A stretch of DNA of 64,000 nucleotides from Argopecten irradians (taxonomy: Eukaryota > Mollusca > Bivalvia > Pectinida > Pectinidae). Position numbers and translations under genes: made by a program. Below the pieces are notes generated by a model. That model did no database searches. It had not been told where the DNA came from and worked only from the letters and a program-made list of their open reading frames with translations. Numbering within the stretch: the first letter of the stretch is position 1; each line of letters begins with the position of its first letter. The stretch is from assembly GCF_041381155.1 (NCBI RefSeq), contig NC_091142.1, forward strand, positions 7,426,778 to 7,490,777, read 5' to 3'. This document shows, one piece after another, positions 1 to 13,287 of the stretch.

Positions 1-41
1 TTCAAAATCAAAAGCTGTTTGGAAAGGTAGTGTGCCTTTAA
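1..41. mobile_element. Right end of TTAA MITE family 2 (cut by window start)
   Basis: The first 41 bases match, in the same orientation, the right terminus of the element at 47326-47734: both read roughly GGAAA-GTAGTG-GCC and then TTTAA. The rest lies outside the window. The TTAA at 38-41 would be the target-site copy. Confidence 0.6.
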
Positions 42-170
42 TGTTAATATCTTTTATCATTTTTATTGTTGTTTATATTGACCAATCCAAAATGATAGTT
101 TTCCGATGATGACAAATAGATGGTTTTAACATTACTTACTTATCGGTTGTTGTTTTTTGTATTGCTGCAG

Positions 171-1681
171 TGGAATACTGGTATACCTTAGGCTATTCTG
201 CTTTAACTCTTGGGATTAAAGACGAAAAGGTGTTTGATGTACCTGCCACCTGCAAAAACGTAAGTTTAACATATTTGACGGCTCAACAAGTAACTACATA
301 CAGCCAAAACTGTCTATAAAGACCATCAAAGCACTTGTACTTGTGATATACAGTCAAACCTGTATATAAAGACCACCCAAGTATCTGTACCTGTGATATA
401 CAGTCAAACCTGTCTATAAAGAACACTCAGGTATCTGTACCTGTGATATACAGTCAAACCTGTCTATAAAGACTACCTGAGTATCTACCTTTGATAAACA
501 GTCAAACCTGTCTATAAAGAACACTCAGGTATCTGTACCTGTGATATACAGTCAAACCTGTTTATAAAGACCACCCAAGTATCTGTACCTGTGATATACA
601 GCCAAAACTGTCTATAAAGACCATCCAAGCACTTGTACCTGTGATATACAGTCAAAACTGTCTATAAAGACCACTCAAGTATATGTACCTGTGATATACA
701 GTCAAACCTGTCGAAAAAGACTACCTGAGTATCTGTACCTGTGATATACAGTCAAACCTGTCGATAAAGACTACCTGAGTATCTGTACCTGTGATATACA
801 GTCAAACCTGTCCATAAAACCCAAGTATCTTTACCTGTGATATACAGTCAAACCTATCTATAAAGACCACCTGAGTATCTGTACCTGTGATATTCAGTCA
901 AACCTGTTTATAAAGACCACCCAATTATCTGAACCTGTAATATACAGTCAAACCTGTTTATAAAGTCCACCCAAGTACAATGTATTTGTACCTGTGATAT
1001 AAAGTCAAACTTGTCTTTGAAGACCGCGCAAGTAGCCGGGCGGTCAGACATAACTTGAATTATAATGGAAAATATCAATACGGGACCCTATAAAAGTGGT
1101 CTTATTCAGCAGTTGGTATTTATAAAGAGGTGATCGTTAAGGAAGTTTGTATATTTAGAATTTGCTTACACAAAATACCGTAAAAATAACATTTCAATGA
1201 GAAAATGATTTATAGTCACAATATCATATTATTATGTTTTCGATTGTGTTCTGGCCTATTCTGTTTCCTTAATGGTTAAGACCCCGTTTAAACTAGTGAC
1301 TTCTTATATGCCTATAAATATCAATTCATCTATACCTTAATACGAAAAGTCAAAAGGTAACTAACAAATTCTGGTCTAGTATGAAGGTCATGTGGTTTTG
1401 ACCTTTTTTGGCATCAGATCTATCGTAGGTATGGCTGATACAAAACAAAAAGTAACAAACACTACACTGGGCATAAACGTAGTAATGCAGATATGTTTTA
1501 GTCCCCATGACAAAGACCCATACGCGGAAAATACAGTGTACTTATTTATCTTACTATTTTCTTACTTTCAGTATGTTTTATGTATGTGTATAATAGTGTT
1601 TTTTAAAACTAAGTATTTTTTCACTTTGTTTCACAGGCCACAGAGGTTGAAAACGCTAGGCTATCTGTTTGGCAGATCTAG
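171..1681 (+). CDS. Ependymin-related protein, C-terminal two exons (partial)
   Basis: Two coding exons are seen, 171-259 and 1637-1681, joined by a phase-0 intron with AG at 169-170, a GTAAGT donor at 260 and a CACAG acceptor ending at 1636. The first encodes 29 residues beginning EYWYTLGYSALTLGIKDEKV and ending FDVPATCKN. The pattern GIKDxxVFDVPxxC is characteristic of the C-terminal part of ependymin-related proteins (EPDR family), which are secreted, disulphide-bonded and expanded in molluscs. The second exon adds ATEVENARLSVWQI and a TAG stop. The signal peptide and N-terminal exons lie upstream of the window. The exact subfamily cannot be judged from 43 residues. Family assignment is by recognised motif, not by a search. 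Confidence 0.72.
294..1150 (+). repeat. Minisatellite of about 58-60 bp inside a pogo/Jerky-like element
   Basis: About a dozen imperfect copies of a unit reading ACAGTCAAACCTGTCTATAA, then AGACCAC-CAAGTATCTGTACCTGTGATAT, fill 300-1010 of the ependymin-related intron. The unit resembles the terminal repeat of pogo/Jerky-type DNA transposons; a single related end is at 51013-51110. After the array, 1085-1150 reads toward an opposite end (TATAAAGAGGTGATCGTTAA, then GGAAGTTTGTA). This suggests one short element whose left end was amplified in tandem. The superfamily is inferred. Confidence 0.65.
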
Positions 1682-1884
1682 TCCTGGTCCCAGGCAAACG
1701 TCAACTTAATTCAATCTGAAGAAAGAATATAAGCTGGAAATCTATAATGCTGAATCAATCAACTTCTTAAAAACGTATCAGTAAAATCATATTTCATGGG
1801 GTTTTTTGTTTTTGTTTTGTTAAACATATCTTTATTATTAACATGTCTTTATTTCATGTGTTTAAGGGTACAATATATCTAAAG

Positions 1885-2167
1885 TTAAAACGATGCTCCG
1901 CCGCTGACAGAACATACTCATCATTTGAACAATAATTAGTGTTAAATGGCGTATATTTATGTCTAAGTAACAAAAAATACTATAGAATAAACTATTTTGC
2001 TTCTTGTGCATGCGCAATCAGTACTTTATTCCATTTAGGACTAGTGACAATGATTTATTCAAGACGCAAGTTAGTAACTTTTGTTACTGAAGGAAAATAC
2101 CAATTCGTCTGTTCCCGATTTTTAATTTATTATTGCTAAAAATTTGTCAGCGATGGAGCAACTTTAA
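1885..2167 (+). mobile_element. TTAA MITE family 1, copy 1 (shortened)
   Basis: The copy starts with GATGCTCCGCCGCTGACAGA just after TTAA and ends with TTTGTCAGCGATGGAGCAAC followed by TTTAA. It is a diverged, internally shortened member of the family described at 4829-5192. Confidence 0.7.
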
Positions 2168-2185
2168 AGGTCTAATATCATAGAG

Positions 2186-2547
2186 TATCATCGACAGAGC
2201 TTGAACATTATTTATCGTATGGACAATACTTGGCTTAATCGTTAATACATAATTAGGTCTAATAAACACAAAAATACATTTTGAATAATTTGGTTTGCTT
2301 TTGGTGTCTTCGCAATCAGTACCTCATTCCATATAGGACGTACATAGTGTCAATATTATTTTTTTTTCAGGATGCAATTAATCATGCTAAATACATATAA
2401 TATTGAAGTAAAATAAGAGAATCAAACTTTGCAGTGATGGTAATATTGTAAAGTATGTAACAGTTGTTACTGAAGAAAACTACAAATTCGCCTGCTCATG
2501 TTTTTGATCAAAATAAATTACTTTCGTCGGCGATGAAGCGTCTTTAA
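2186..2547 (+). mobile_element. TTAA MITE family 1, copy 2 (diverged)
   Basis: It follows copy 1 almost directly in the same orientation. It keeps TCATCGACAGAGC at the left, the internal stretch around CAATCAGTACCTCATTCCAT, and GTCGGCGATGAAGCGTCTTT then AA at the right. Confidence 0.62.
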
Positions 2548-4250
2548 CAAGTGTAATGGTCCTGTTCATATGTATCCTGTCGGGTAAAAGTCGTTGTGCG
2601 GTGGATTATCTCCTGATACTCTGGTTTTCCTCCTCAGCCTAATCTTTACTTCTTATCGACAGTATGTGTTAAACGGATGCAAATAAAGTTGGACCACTGT
2701 TGTGGAATTGAAAAAAACCCATTGCTTAGTTGGTTGTGGAAACTATATTGTTGAAATTAATTATTGGAAAAAGTGACTCAATATCCATAATTGAAAAGAT
2801 CCACTGCTTAGTATTATCGACAAGTTCAAAAAGAGATGTACGGTAGACAAATACTTGTTTAAAAAGAACTGTAAACCCATATTTTCGCGCGATACAAATT
2901 TTTGCGTAATTTTGCGATAGAGCTCAAAGGCTAATTCAATTTTTTGTGTATAATTGTAAAAGTATATGAATGCATGATTGCCATGAAGAACCCTTGATCA
3001 CGAAAATAAGATAGTTTATTCAGTATTTTCTTTATATTATAAAATGAGAAAGCGTAAGATTATTATTCACAACCATATCCTTGTACTTCCCATGACATGC
3101 ACATGTCTGTAATTACCATGACTTCTGCCTTTTCCCCTATTTGTTTGTGTTATGAAATTAAAAAGCATACATATCAAGTATCTGTGTTTTTCTTTTTTTC
3201 AATAAAATCGTTTTAAAGGACCAGTATTTTCCATTTTTCCATGTAATATTTCGATACAATTTAATCAATGCAAGTAACGGAAGTAAAAATGATTATGTAT
3301 TTGTTCTTAACCCATTGTTGAGTTCTTAAACCATTGTTTTGAATAGTTATAACTATTTCCATATATTTGACATTAACAAACTTAAATATATGTTGTGTTG
3401 CTTACTTACATGATAACGTAATTAATCTAATCAATTTACGCACAGAGGTATTTTTGATCTAATGATCTAAGACCAACAATTTACTAGAAAGTACAATAAA
3501 TACAATGTAGTACAAAAGCTAATCGGAGTGTATCGTAGAGCATTGTGGTAAAGCGGAATTACCAGTACCGTCTAATATTTATTAGTTTATACACTGTTGT
3601 AATCAAGGCCAATAACTCTAACCTGACTGTCAATAGTTTTCCAGAATTAGTTTGTCGCGATGAATATCCACATACATATATATATTTTCTGTTAACATAC
3701 GATATTTTATAATTCTGATGATTTTAATCGTGATAAAAGTATTTTCGTTTATTAATAAGGTTTTGTTTTAATATAATACATTTATGTGAAATAAATAGAA
3801 ATTCATGTAGTCTGCTGAACGTCAATCAATTAGCGCGAAAGTAGTTTCGATGATGTCTCTATCCTCCTCTATCACCGAGATAAACGGTCTTGAAACTGAA
3901 GATAAATTGTTCTTCAAGTTCAATAATGTTCATTTGTTTTTATTTAAAGAATACACACAACATATATGAAATCATTTCATTTCAAGAAGAGAAATCGATT
4001 ATGTCTACAACTCATGCACTGCCCTTGATAAGCAGTACATTGTAATTTCAAAGAGACCGAAGACTTTGGGATGGGATATCATTTAATCGCAAAACCATAT
4101 AAAAGTTATATGTGCCGTAATTGTCATACTCATTAATCTAGAAGAACTTTTAATTGTATTCAACACCAACAATTACTAACATTTTGAGATTTACAATACT
4201 TACAATGTATAGGTTTTAATTGTACAGGTACAATATAGATCTGGAAATGA
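2548..4250. other. Intergenic, no gene seen
   Basis: This AT-rich sequence has no convincing exon. Around 2575-2650 there is a faint match to the tail of the SINE at 52425-52648 (CTCTGGTTTTCCTCC). Nothing else was recognised. Confidence 0.5.
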
Positions 4251-4259
4251 TTTTTGGAA

Positions 4260-4700
4260 GTACTGCCAAAAATCAGTATCTGTATATCTACTATGCAGTG
4301 AATTGTGTACATACGATCAGACTATGAAGTTGTGGTCTACAATTTCATTTCGCATTTTTACTGTATTGTTAGTATTGTAAAGTGATTTCTACAGGTGTTT
4401 TTCCATCTAAACACACATAAGGCATAAAAAAAACAATAATTTTACAGTGTATAATTCCTGTGTTGTAACTAACGTTTGTAAGGCATCATATATGTTTGTC
4501 TGTCCATTTGAATGATTTTAACAACTTAATTCATCACACCTGGTTTTCAATAGATTACTGAAGAAAAAATGATATGTCTAAAATCTCGTCCAGTTACGGT
4601 ACATATAAATTTAACTCGAAACATGGATTATTGTAATATGTCCTTATACATCAGGTAGCATTTGTGTTTTAGGCTAAACGTTCAGCTGAATATATTCAAG
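4260..4700 (-). repeat. Dispersed repeat family C, copy 1
   Basis: This reverse-oriented copy shares the marks of the copies at 9490-9740, 24690-25100 and 32425-32720: an ATCATT-AA-TGGACA end, a stretch around CTTA-G--TATGTTTAGATG, and ACTCATTTCACT followed by AATGATTTTT. The family has no recognised coding content, and its type (MITE or SINE-like) is unknown. Confidence 0.55.
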
Positions 4701-4828
4701 CTTAAAGCTCTGGAAAGTAGTGTTTTTCCCATGCTTCTTCCTCGTACAAACGGAATGTACAATAGGAAAAACAACACTTAATTCATGTCCCGTATTTACG
4801 TTGGCGTGATGAAAAATTATGATTTGTT

Positions 4829-5192
4829 TTAAAGATGCTCCACCGCCGACAGAGCATAAATGATATAAATCATTTTAACAATAATTGGTGTTTAATCGTG
4901 TACATATATGGCTAATTAACACAAAAAATAATATAAAATAATTTATTTCACCTTTGGTGCATAGGCAATCAGTACTTCATTCCATATAGGATATAGTGTC
5001 ACGGAATTTTTTCGGGATGCAATTAATTATTTTTCATATTTTTAACTTGAAGTAAAATTAGAAGCTCAAACTTTTCAATAGTGGTAATGGTGTAAAGTAA
5101 GTAACTTTTGTAACTGAAGAAAAATACTAAATCGTCTGCTCCTGTTTTTGATAGTGAAAAAATACCATTTGTCAGCGGTGGAGCATCTTTAA
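4829..5192 (+). mobile_element. TTAA MITE family 1, copy 3 (full length)
   Basis: A 364-bp element. TTAA at both ends (4829-4832 and 5189-5192) flanks the inverted termini AGATGCTCCACCGCCGACAG and TTTGTCAGCGGTGGAGCATC. It has no coding capacity. Eight copies lie in this window. A TTAA target and short terminal inverted repeats fit a piggyBac-type MITE, but piggyBac termini usually start CCC, so the superfamily remains an inference. Confidence 0.85.
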
Positions 5193-6950
5193 CTTTATTA
5201 CTTTCATTTAGTATCTACACCTAAGACTAAGCGCATACCGTACACTGCATGTCCGTGTTGATTTATATTATTGCCGTTGTGTTTACAAAATTATTAATTA
5301 TTATCGCTTATTTGTTATTTCCCTCTGTTTATGTTTTTTTTTTTATTATTTTTTTTTTATTTTGTGGTTAATTTTAATTCATAATTATCACATAACAACA
5401 ATTCGTATATGTTACATTCGACTTAATAGCCATTTATTAATAATGATTTCATATTGTTGTCATTCATGTGGGTTCAATTTTTAATAAGGAAAACAAATCA
5501 TTTTTTTAAATTATTTTTTATTATAAATCACGAACAAAGCACCTTATATTATATACATATCTTTATCGAAGCTTTGCGTTGAGTTCATATCTGACAAAAG
5601 TGAAATATTTTATTTAATATCATTATCCTATATTGTACGTGTATGGGATCGCTCCGCCATGAACCTGGTTGATGACTATGCACTGTGTCAATTGATTTTA
5701 CCTAGTAGTGTCCTTGTCCTGGCATGAACACATCATGTGACATTACCTCGGGTACATCTCAGGATAAACCTTAAACGTTCTGCCTCTTAACCTTAATGCT
5801 ACATGATTAAATACAGACACTCTGACCTTTCTCTTGACCATCATCTACCCCAACCCTACTGCAATTCTATAACATTTAAAGAAGATCCATTTTTCCATTT
5901 TTTTTTCGATTGCAGCTTGGATGTCAGTTAAAAAAATAGAACTCCCAGAGAAACACTGCAGTGGGTCAACTGTCCAACTGTCACCCCAAAATAGCTCATT
6001 AGACTTTGAGTATTATTTGTAGAATTTAAGACAAGTTTAACCATTCGTTCACCTAGGTCCATCTATATGAATACCTGAACAATTATCTTTGAAATAGTTG
6101 ATAAAAAACCAACATCAATTAGCATCAAAATAGGAAGCCTTTATAGTTATATTTAACCATTTTCGATGTATTGATGTAAACAATTAATTATATTTTATTT
6201 CTTATTTTCTTTTCTTTTCCATCAGATGGATCAATAAGGTAACCTTGTGAAGAGAGTAGTGAAACATATAAAGTATACAATTGTATGATGGCGTTTATAG
6301 CTAATTTGTAGAAATGGCTGAAATATGCACATTCAAATTTTTCATGGGCTCCTAGCACAGAAAAGAAACGTGATTCCGAGGTAAATACATAACTGCCAAT
6401 CAAAAATTACGTGACCTTGATATTGTGTCCCTCTTATCTCAGTTGAGGGATGTGTCACTTGGTCAAATGAGATAGGACGGCGCAATGACATCACTTTGTT
6501 TATATTATCACGTGCCGGATATGTCCTAAAAAGTACGAGTGCGCCGACCTTCAATACTAGATAATGGAATCCCACAACCCGCTGGATACCTGGATGTAGA
6601 TGTCAATATCAGAATGTAGAAATACATGTACGTTTCTAGTGATTTGACCTGACAAACGCATACGAAAATATTTCATCACAATATCAGATTAACACAGTCC
6701 TGAATTGTACTTTAAATTCATTGAATCGAAAATCGAAATATAATAAAAACACATGTAAAATATGTGAAATTATACTCATTTATAAAAAAGAAAAACCATA
6801 AACAATGTATGTATATATTGATTCCAAACAGTGTAGATACTTAAACAGTCTAGCACTTTTCAATTACGAAAAAAGAAACCAAACTCTTGCTTTAACATAA
6901 CGTAATAATACACCTGCTCTACGAAGCTCTACTCTTAGTACGCAGGTAGA
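5193..6950. other. Intergenic, no gene seen
   Basis: AT-rich sequence with poly-T runs at 5334-5365. Open frames on the minus strand at 6188-6575 show no recognisable domain, splice structure or composition shift and are treated as chance frames. Confidence 0.5.
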
Positions 6951-6954
6951 CGTG

Positions 6955-7165
6955 TGTAATGGGACTAATTTACGTACCACGTGATACCCGATAACGTTTG
7001 TGGGGGACTTGTATCTCCAGTAGTGATGGAACGTTACTCTTTCTACTCTGTACACTGAAATGGCGTTAACGATATCATATTATGACGTCATTCCTGCACC
7101 ACTAGAAACAATAGTCCCACACAAACTTCATCAAGTATCACGTGGTACCTGAATTAGTCTCATTT
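6955..7165. mobile_element. Short inverted-repeat element beside the MSP130-like pseudogene
   Basis: The left end, GGGACTAATTTACGTACCAC then GTGATAC, is mirrored near 7130-7160 by GTATCACGTGGTACCTGAAT then TAGTCTC. The arms are about 30 bp. A related left end occurs at 15982-16090 in intron 9 of copy B (TGACTAATTCATGTACCACC), so it is dispersed. No clear target-site duplication was found. Confidence 0.55.
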
Positions 7166-7843
7166 AAATAAGTGCGAATAAATAGAATTTATCCGACGAC
7201 TGGCAGGTTAAGATGTTGTAAGGTATGGCTCTCCTCACTGTTGATTCCCCTAATCTCCAGCAGAGACATGCCGTACCTCTAATTGTCCCCGTAACCAGCG
7301 GGGATACATACCTACAAAATTTGAAATAAAAGTTCGACACATACTGCTGTCTGGTAATATATATAAAACATTATATTTATCTTCAAAGGACGTATTAAGA
7401 ATTATGATATGATTTTTGACGATAATTCATAAAAAAAAAATTTTTGACACCTTGTGTACTTCTACTTTTATATTTTATAATATTCACTCTAGATTATGAT
7501 TTAAATAGCAGTAAAATACTCTGATTACATCTTTCTCGTAACAAGTTTTCCATTGGCCTAAAAGTACGATATTATCTTATCAAATGATCGTTTTGAACGT
7601 TGTATCTGATTCGTTGATACATCGGCGTAATAATCTTGTAGTAAAACAAGACCCTCAAAACAATTTGAATTTTCATAGATTTTCATGTTAGGAAGCTGTA
7701 GCACAACATGTATATGTACTCTTTCAATATAAAGCCTTTCTCGATTTATTTAGATTGCAATCTGAATTTTAAGTTATATAACCATGGCATAAAACTATTT
7801 TTTATCCACGAATAACTGTTATTTATAGTCATGTTTATATTAC

Positions 7844-8064
7844 CCGAGATCCTCTGAGTTTTCTGCGCTAATAGAACAATGCTTGCACAGATCGCTGAAA
7901 GTTTCATTGGTCCTTGGAATACCGGTCCATAAACTTTCAAATTTCAAATTGGTGACGTCATCAGTTATGGTGTACACTGCGAGGAGTCCTGATCGTTCGA
8001 TCCCGAGGAATACAACCGTTGTGTCTCCGATTTGTGCTGTTTTGACACCTTCAACTTCTGGCCC
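7844..8064 (-). pseudogene. Copy A exon 9 remnant
   Basis: The 221-nt exon is the same length as copy B exon 9 and still reads PEVEGVKTAQIGDTTVVFLG. Its donor is a normal GT (CTCGG then GTAATA), whereas copy B uses GC at the same place. It serves as a reference for the ancestral splice site. Confidence 0.75.
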
Positions 8065-8124
8065 CTATACAACCATGGACGTACGTGTATATTCATCAAT
8101 AAAGAAGTTATGTTCTTAATTTTT

Positions 8125-8350
8125 TTTATTTCATAGGAGTTTGAAAAAAAGTTTTGCAAACTGTGTGAATCCGTGCAGCAAATGTTTGCAAACTGTTGTT
8201 TCTCAGATGAATTTTAAGAAATTGTGACATTAATGCTTAGAATTATTTTAGAGTAATTGATAGAATAAAATGATTAAATGGATAAAGCAAGTTTAATAAG
8301 TTTAATCTTTTTAAGGGATTCTTTTTCCAAATGTAATTGTTCGACGGTTA
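8125..8350. repeat. Fragment of the TTTGCAAAC hairpin repeat
   Basis: GTTTGAAAAAAAGTTTTGCA, then AACTGTGTGAATCCG, and later GTTTGCAAACTGTTG and AAGGGATTCTTTTTCC match the fuller copy at 26648-26990. It lies in the intron between exons 9 and 8 of copy A. Confidence 0.55.
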
Positions 8351-9227
8351 ATTTCAGCAATATAAAAGAATTTTCAGCATAAATTTTCCCAAGATATAAA
8401 GAGAAGAATATGCTGACAACAAGAATGTCCATTGGTATATTTTTGATAGTGTGTTTTAGACTGTTGACAAACTACGTTTTGCATTTCATAAACTTTCCTC
8501 AGTTGTTAATTTTAGCTTCATGTGCTCGATTGACAATATCTCTCACATGTTTGCAGTTTTACGTTTTACTCTCTTGGTTTTTAAACATTTTAATTTCAAA
8601 AAGCAACTTTATTGATATCAAGCAAATTAGAGGGAACACGCATTTTTTACAAAAAGGGCAACAACTTTACATTACAAAAATACCTAGTAGCTAATACCTT
8701 ATTATCAGATCTTGTGTCCATTGTTAATGAAACCGTGACATTGTTCTGCTTTTCGTCAGCGTTGAACATCAACGGATATTGCTTTGCTATTAGTTCCTCG
8801 ACCTCACTTCCGATATCGTAAACTATCTCGTGAGTCGTGAGATCAAATATGGACATACTTCTTCCTCCAAATGCGTAAAGTGTTTAATACTCATCCCCTA
8901 CTTTACCCTCTAAGTTACTGACCTGCAAACGCCATTCAATAAAAAGAGATAATTTTACAGTAAGGCGTTGAAGTTATAAGTGTCGTAACTAGGCGAAAAG
9001 TTTAACAGGTTATTTTTCCTTCATTTATCTATTTAAAACCATCAGTTTTGCTTATGTTTCATAATCTTTTAACATAATTCTATAAAACTGAATTATGTGT
9101 CAATTAGTTTGCATAATATTTGTTTTATTACTTTGATATGAGTTTTATATAATTTTTATAATAAATATGTCACCTTATGGTGGCCATTTTCAATTCATTT
9201 AACTCTTTGTTTTCTGTATGTGGAGTG

Positions 9228-9490
9228 TGCATAAAATAAGTTATTTTTCCTTTGGTGCACGCGTATTCAGTATATCATTCTATATAGGATATAGTGCCAT
9301 GGAATTTTTTCGGGATGCAAATAATTATTTTTGCTATTTTTAATTTGAAATAAAATTAGAAGCTCAAACTTTTCAATGGTGGTAATGGTGTAAAGTAAGT
9401 AACTTTTGCAACTGAAGAAAAATACTAAATCGTCTGCTCCTGTTTTTGATAGTGAAAATATACCATTTGTCAGCGGTGGAGCATCTTTAA
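9228..9490 (+). mobile_element. TTAA MITE family 1, copy 4 (left end missing)
   Basis: It begins inside the element near CCTTTGGTGCACGCGTATTC and runs to the intact right end TTTGTCAGCGGTGGAGCATC plus TTTAA. It abuts a family C repeat directly. Confidence 0.75.
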
Positions 9491-9740
9491 TGAAGTCGTG
9501 AAAATCATTTAAATGGACAGACAAACATGTATGACGCCTTTTACATTGTAATGATGTTAAGTAAACCACAACTTGGCTTCATCGTCTGACCGTATGTACT
9601 CATTTCACTGCATTGTAAATACATGTATAATGATTTTTCCCAGAACTACCAAATTTTTTTTCAGCTCTTGTTCGTACTTGAAAAGTCAAAACCTATACAT
9701 AACAAGTATTGCAATTTTCAAAATTTTGGGAATGCTTGGT
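9490..9740 (+). repeat. Dispersed repeat family C, copy 2
   Basis: Starts GTGAAAATCATTTAAATGGA and continues through CTTGGCTTCATCGTCTGACC and GTATGTACTCATTTCACTGC to AATGATTTTTCCC. It has the same order of blocks as the copies at 24690 and 32425. Confidence 0.55.
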
Positions 9741-10850
9741 GGTAAATATTTTTCGGGCCGAACATTTTACGCTAAATATTATTGTGTTTTTGTTTTTTCC
9801 ATCGATAAAACAATTATTGCGAATGTGCGATATCATAGCTCTGCTAACCTGTAAACTCAACTTGTGCACTAACACTGGATTGCGAAAACGTCAATTTTAT
9901 TTACAGTATGTTATAGATTAAATGATAAATATTTATGGTTTAATGACCATCGTATACAAATGCATGTATATATTTGTGTGTTTCATTTTTATTTTTTTTC
10001 GTTTTACTGCAACTTCAAAGTAATCTTATTTCACTCATCTTCAAATTGATTTTGACTGACTTTGTTTGGAAGTAAACATCTGACATCTTGTGATATATTC
10101 AAGTGATAGTAAAACAATTGGAACAGTGGACATCAATGTAAAAAATAAACTGTACTTTTTTATTTTAACATGAATGAGTCCATGAGACTTAGCAAGATTT
10201 TGTAAATTTTTGTAAAGTCCCATTAAAGCCGTTCATCTCCGTCCATCTGGCTATATCTGAGGAACCTAGCACGAAGAAGAACGTCATAATTTCTATAAAC
10301 GTATACTAGTCTAATGTTTAATCACAAATATTTATAAAAAAAATCATTTACTTTAAGACGATCTTTGCTAATGGTTCACGAAAAAAGTCTGCATTCAAAT
10401 ACTCTGTATCCCGTAGAAAAAAACTTATGTTTTTCTTGGTGCATTTTAACTGCTGCATTTGAACTCACTGAAGTATTGATAACAATGTCTTGTTTACTTC
10501 CGTTTATTGAAATCTTGGTTGTCTCAAACAACATTATTTCTTCACAATGCATGAATTTGTCAACATACATTCCAAATGTAAGACATACCAGAAATAGAGA
10601 GGTTGGCAACACGTGCTGCTTCGTTAAATACCCCAGCCCCGGGGATAAGAGAGTAGTACCTTGAGGTCCCCCTCGTTGGCCGTCAGAAGGTAAGACTGTG
10701 ATCCTCTAGAGTCACAGAGGTACATCCCCTTAACGGGCCAGGGCTGCATGTTTATAGCTACAAAATAAACCAAACTTATCAAAATATTGAAAATTGTCTT
10801 TAAAAAGAATCACCTTTATCAGCATATAAACAATGTTAGATACAGTAGCC

Positions 10851-11016
10851 CTCGATAATCTGAAACCTTCCCAATCCCAAACCGTCCGGTTTGCTGATTT
10901 TTCGTACTGCCGGATTCCAATTACTTAGTCAATAATCAATTCCGTTCCTGATAATTCCATCCGGATTGTGAGTTTTCCTGAATTTTGGTGTCCGGATTAT
11001 TGTTGGACAACAGTAT
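10851..11016. mobile_element. Pogo/Tigger-like MITE in intron 5 of copy A
   Basis: The left end, TACAGTAGCCCTCGATAATC then TGAAA, is mirrored by TCCGGATTATTGTTGGACAA then CAGTA on the right, and TA lies at each end. The pattern CAGT...CCTCGATAATC is typical of pogo/Tigger-type termini. About 165 bp, non-coding. Confidence 0.5.
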
Positions 11017-13287
11017 AAGCAGAAAATCATAAATGAGCAGATGCATGATTGATTTGGCCTCCACAAAGAAGTGATACCAACTTCAAATCTGTACTATATA
11101 AATAAAATATGTAATCGATATTTTACCATGATCTTCATCACTGCCATCGAATTTAAATTGAGTTAAGTTCTTGTAGCCGAGAGGGTGGATAGCAAGAATC
11201 TCCTCGTTGATGATGTCCACTTCCGCGATAGCGTTGTTTTCCTGAAAAATAGCACAGTTGATTGAACGCAGTATGGAAAATTTCAGATTGGATTCTATTC
11301 ATATCATAGTATCAAAATATCATCGAGATATATTAATTATTACAAGAATCTTGGTACAGATTCGATGGCGGTAACTTATCAAGTAACGTATGTTCACAAC
11401 AACCAAAAACTGAAGGAATTTGGGTTTAATATATCTGTTTTATTTCAATGTTTGTTTCTGAATACATTAATGTTTTCAGGTGTAATTACCTGTAGAGTTA
11501 CGTAGGCTATTTTTTCGTCCCTAATCAAGGTGATGAATTCTGGTTCTAAATCGTTAAGAGAATGGATTGTTGTTCTCTCTGTATACAAATCTGGCTCCAC
11601 TAGCGACCAAGTCCCTGCCACCTATAACGAAGATTACATCATTCGTGGGTAATGTAATATGGCGAACACACAAAGGAAAAGTTACATATCATAAAATGAC
11701 ATAACCATTTTGTGAGACTTACTGTGTCTTATACTTCTTGAAATCAAGCCTTGTGTACCGGAAGTCACTCTCGGTGCCCTCAAGAGGTTGAAAGTTAATG
11801 ATCCCGACGGCGCCCTCTGGATCTACAAAGTGGGTTCCATTGTAATACGCCTCGGCCTCCACGGCAACCACAAAGGTCTGACAGTCGGAAGTGGGCAGGA
11901 TCATATCCGGTAAGGATCCAACTGCATAATGATAAATATTCGTATTGATTTATGGTGTTTTAATGCAAAACATATCACTATTTTTTGGTATACATTATAA
12001 GCCGCAGAATCCTTATCTTTCAGGATCCGTAAAACAAACAATGACAAACTATGGTGTAATTGCTCCAAAACGTTTAAACAAGTCTAGAAGGTTCTGCAAT
12101 GCAAAGATATAAAAGTTTATGTATCGTTTTGTTCCAAGCGAATAGAAGTAAAATATACCGCATCTAAAGTTTCAAAATTGCATTGTACGGTTTTATTATT
12201 ATTTTTTTCGTGAGCTACATCTAATACAATTACATTTTTACACTTCTGAGTATGGCTTGGTTGTTCTGACTTTATTTATTTATATATTTATTTTCCATTC
12301 TGTATAGATTCTATCTGTAATTGTGTGAACCAGATGCAGCGTTTGTTTTACTGTGTCATATCTTCTATAAACTTTCACCATTCCGTTCTCCTTGTCTTTG
12401 AGGTTGTCCATCGCCACGAGCAAATGTTCGCCACAAAATTCTACGTTTGTGTGTTCTACGTCATCAATTCGCGTCGTCAGAATCATATCTGGATTCGCCA
12501 GGTCGCTTACGTCATACGCAGGCAGAAGGTCTCCACCTAAAATAAAGCTCATTTCTGCATATGATGACCTTGTAAGTGGTAAGCATATACAGGATGTCCC
12601 GTAAATTATCTTACACCTTCTAAAGATATTTTGAATGATTAAGACACACTTCCTAAAGTTTTTTTGTGCGAAATGATACAGGAATACAATGATCCTGCTA
12701 TAAATTATTGTAACCACTTTTTTATGTTTGTGCGTCAAACAGAGGACATAATTAAGACACTGAAATGATTCATTATTTTAACCCACAGTCGTTCTGGTCT
12801 CTCTTCTAATTCTACAATTATAAATAAGATAACTTTTATCCGTGTAATAATTACCAGAATAGCAGTACGTAATCACCAAACAGATTTATATAACAACCCA
12901 TCCATTAGACTAGAAAATAAGAAAACAGTCCCCGATACTTGTGCTCTTAAGTTTCTCAAGCATGATTATGAAAAATATTTGCTAGGGTTACCTACAATGT
13001 TATATGTCCAGGTGTTGTTATTGCAAGCATGAAAAGACTAACTTTTTGCTCTCCCCGTGTTTTTTCTTTTTTTTCATTTGCACTAAAATCGTGAATGAAT
13101 TTTATTGCATTTCTTATATCCATTCTTCTAAGGCATTAAATACTATTGGCACCCACGATGTTTAGGACAACAGTGATGTCATATTTTCAAAGATGTGCAA
13201 AAAATCACGAACCATCAGTCAAGTCTGTGACTTACCAATTACATAAACGACATGTTGTTTGGCGTCGTAGGCCAACAGAGTCGGTGA

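Noticed and set aside
300-1010. CRISPR-like array
   Set aside because: Units are contiguous and vary along their whole length, with no constant repeat and unique spacer pattern, and the context is an animal intron.
9267-9569. 100-codon minus-strand frame
   Set aside because: It lies across a MITE copy and a dispersed repeat, and other copies of the same MITE do not keep the frame.
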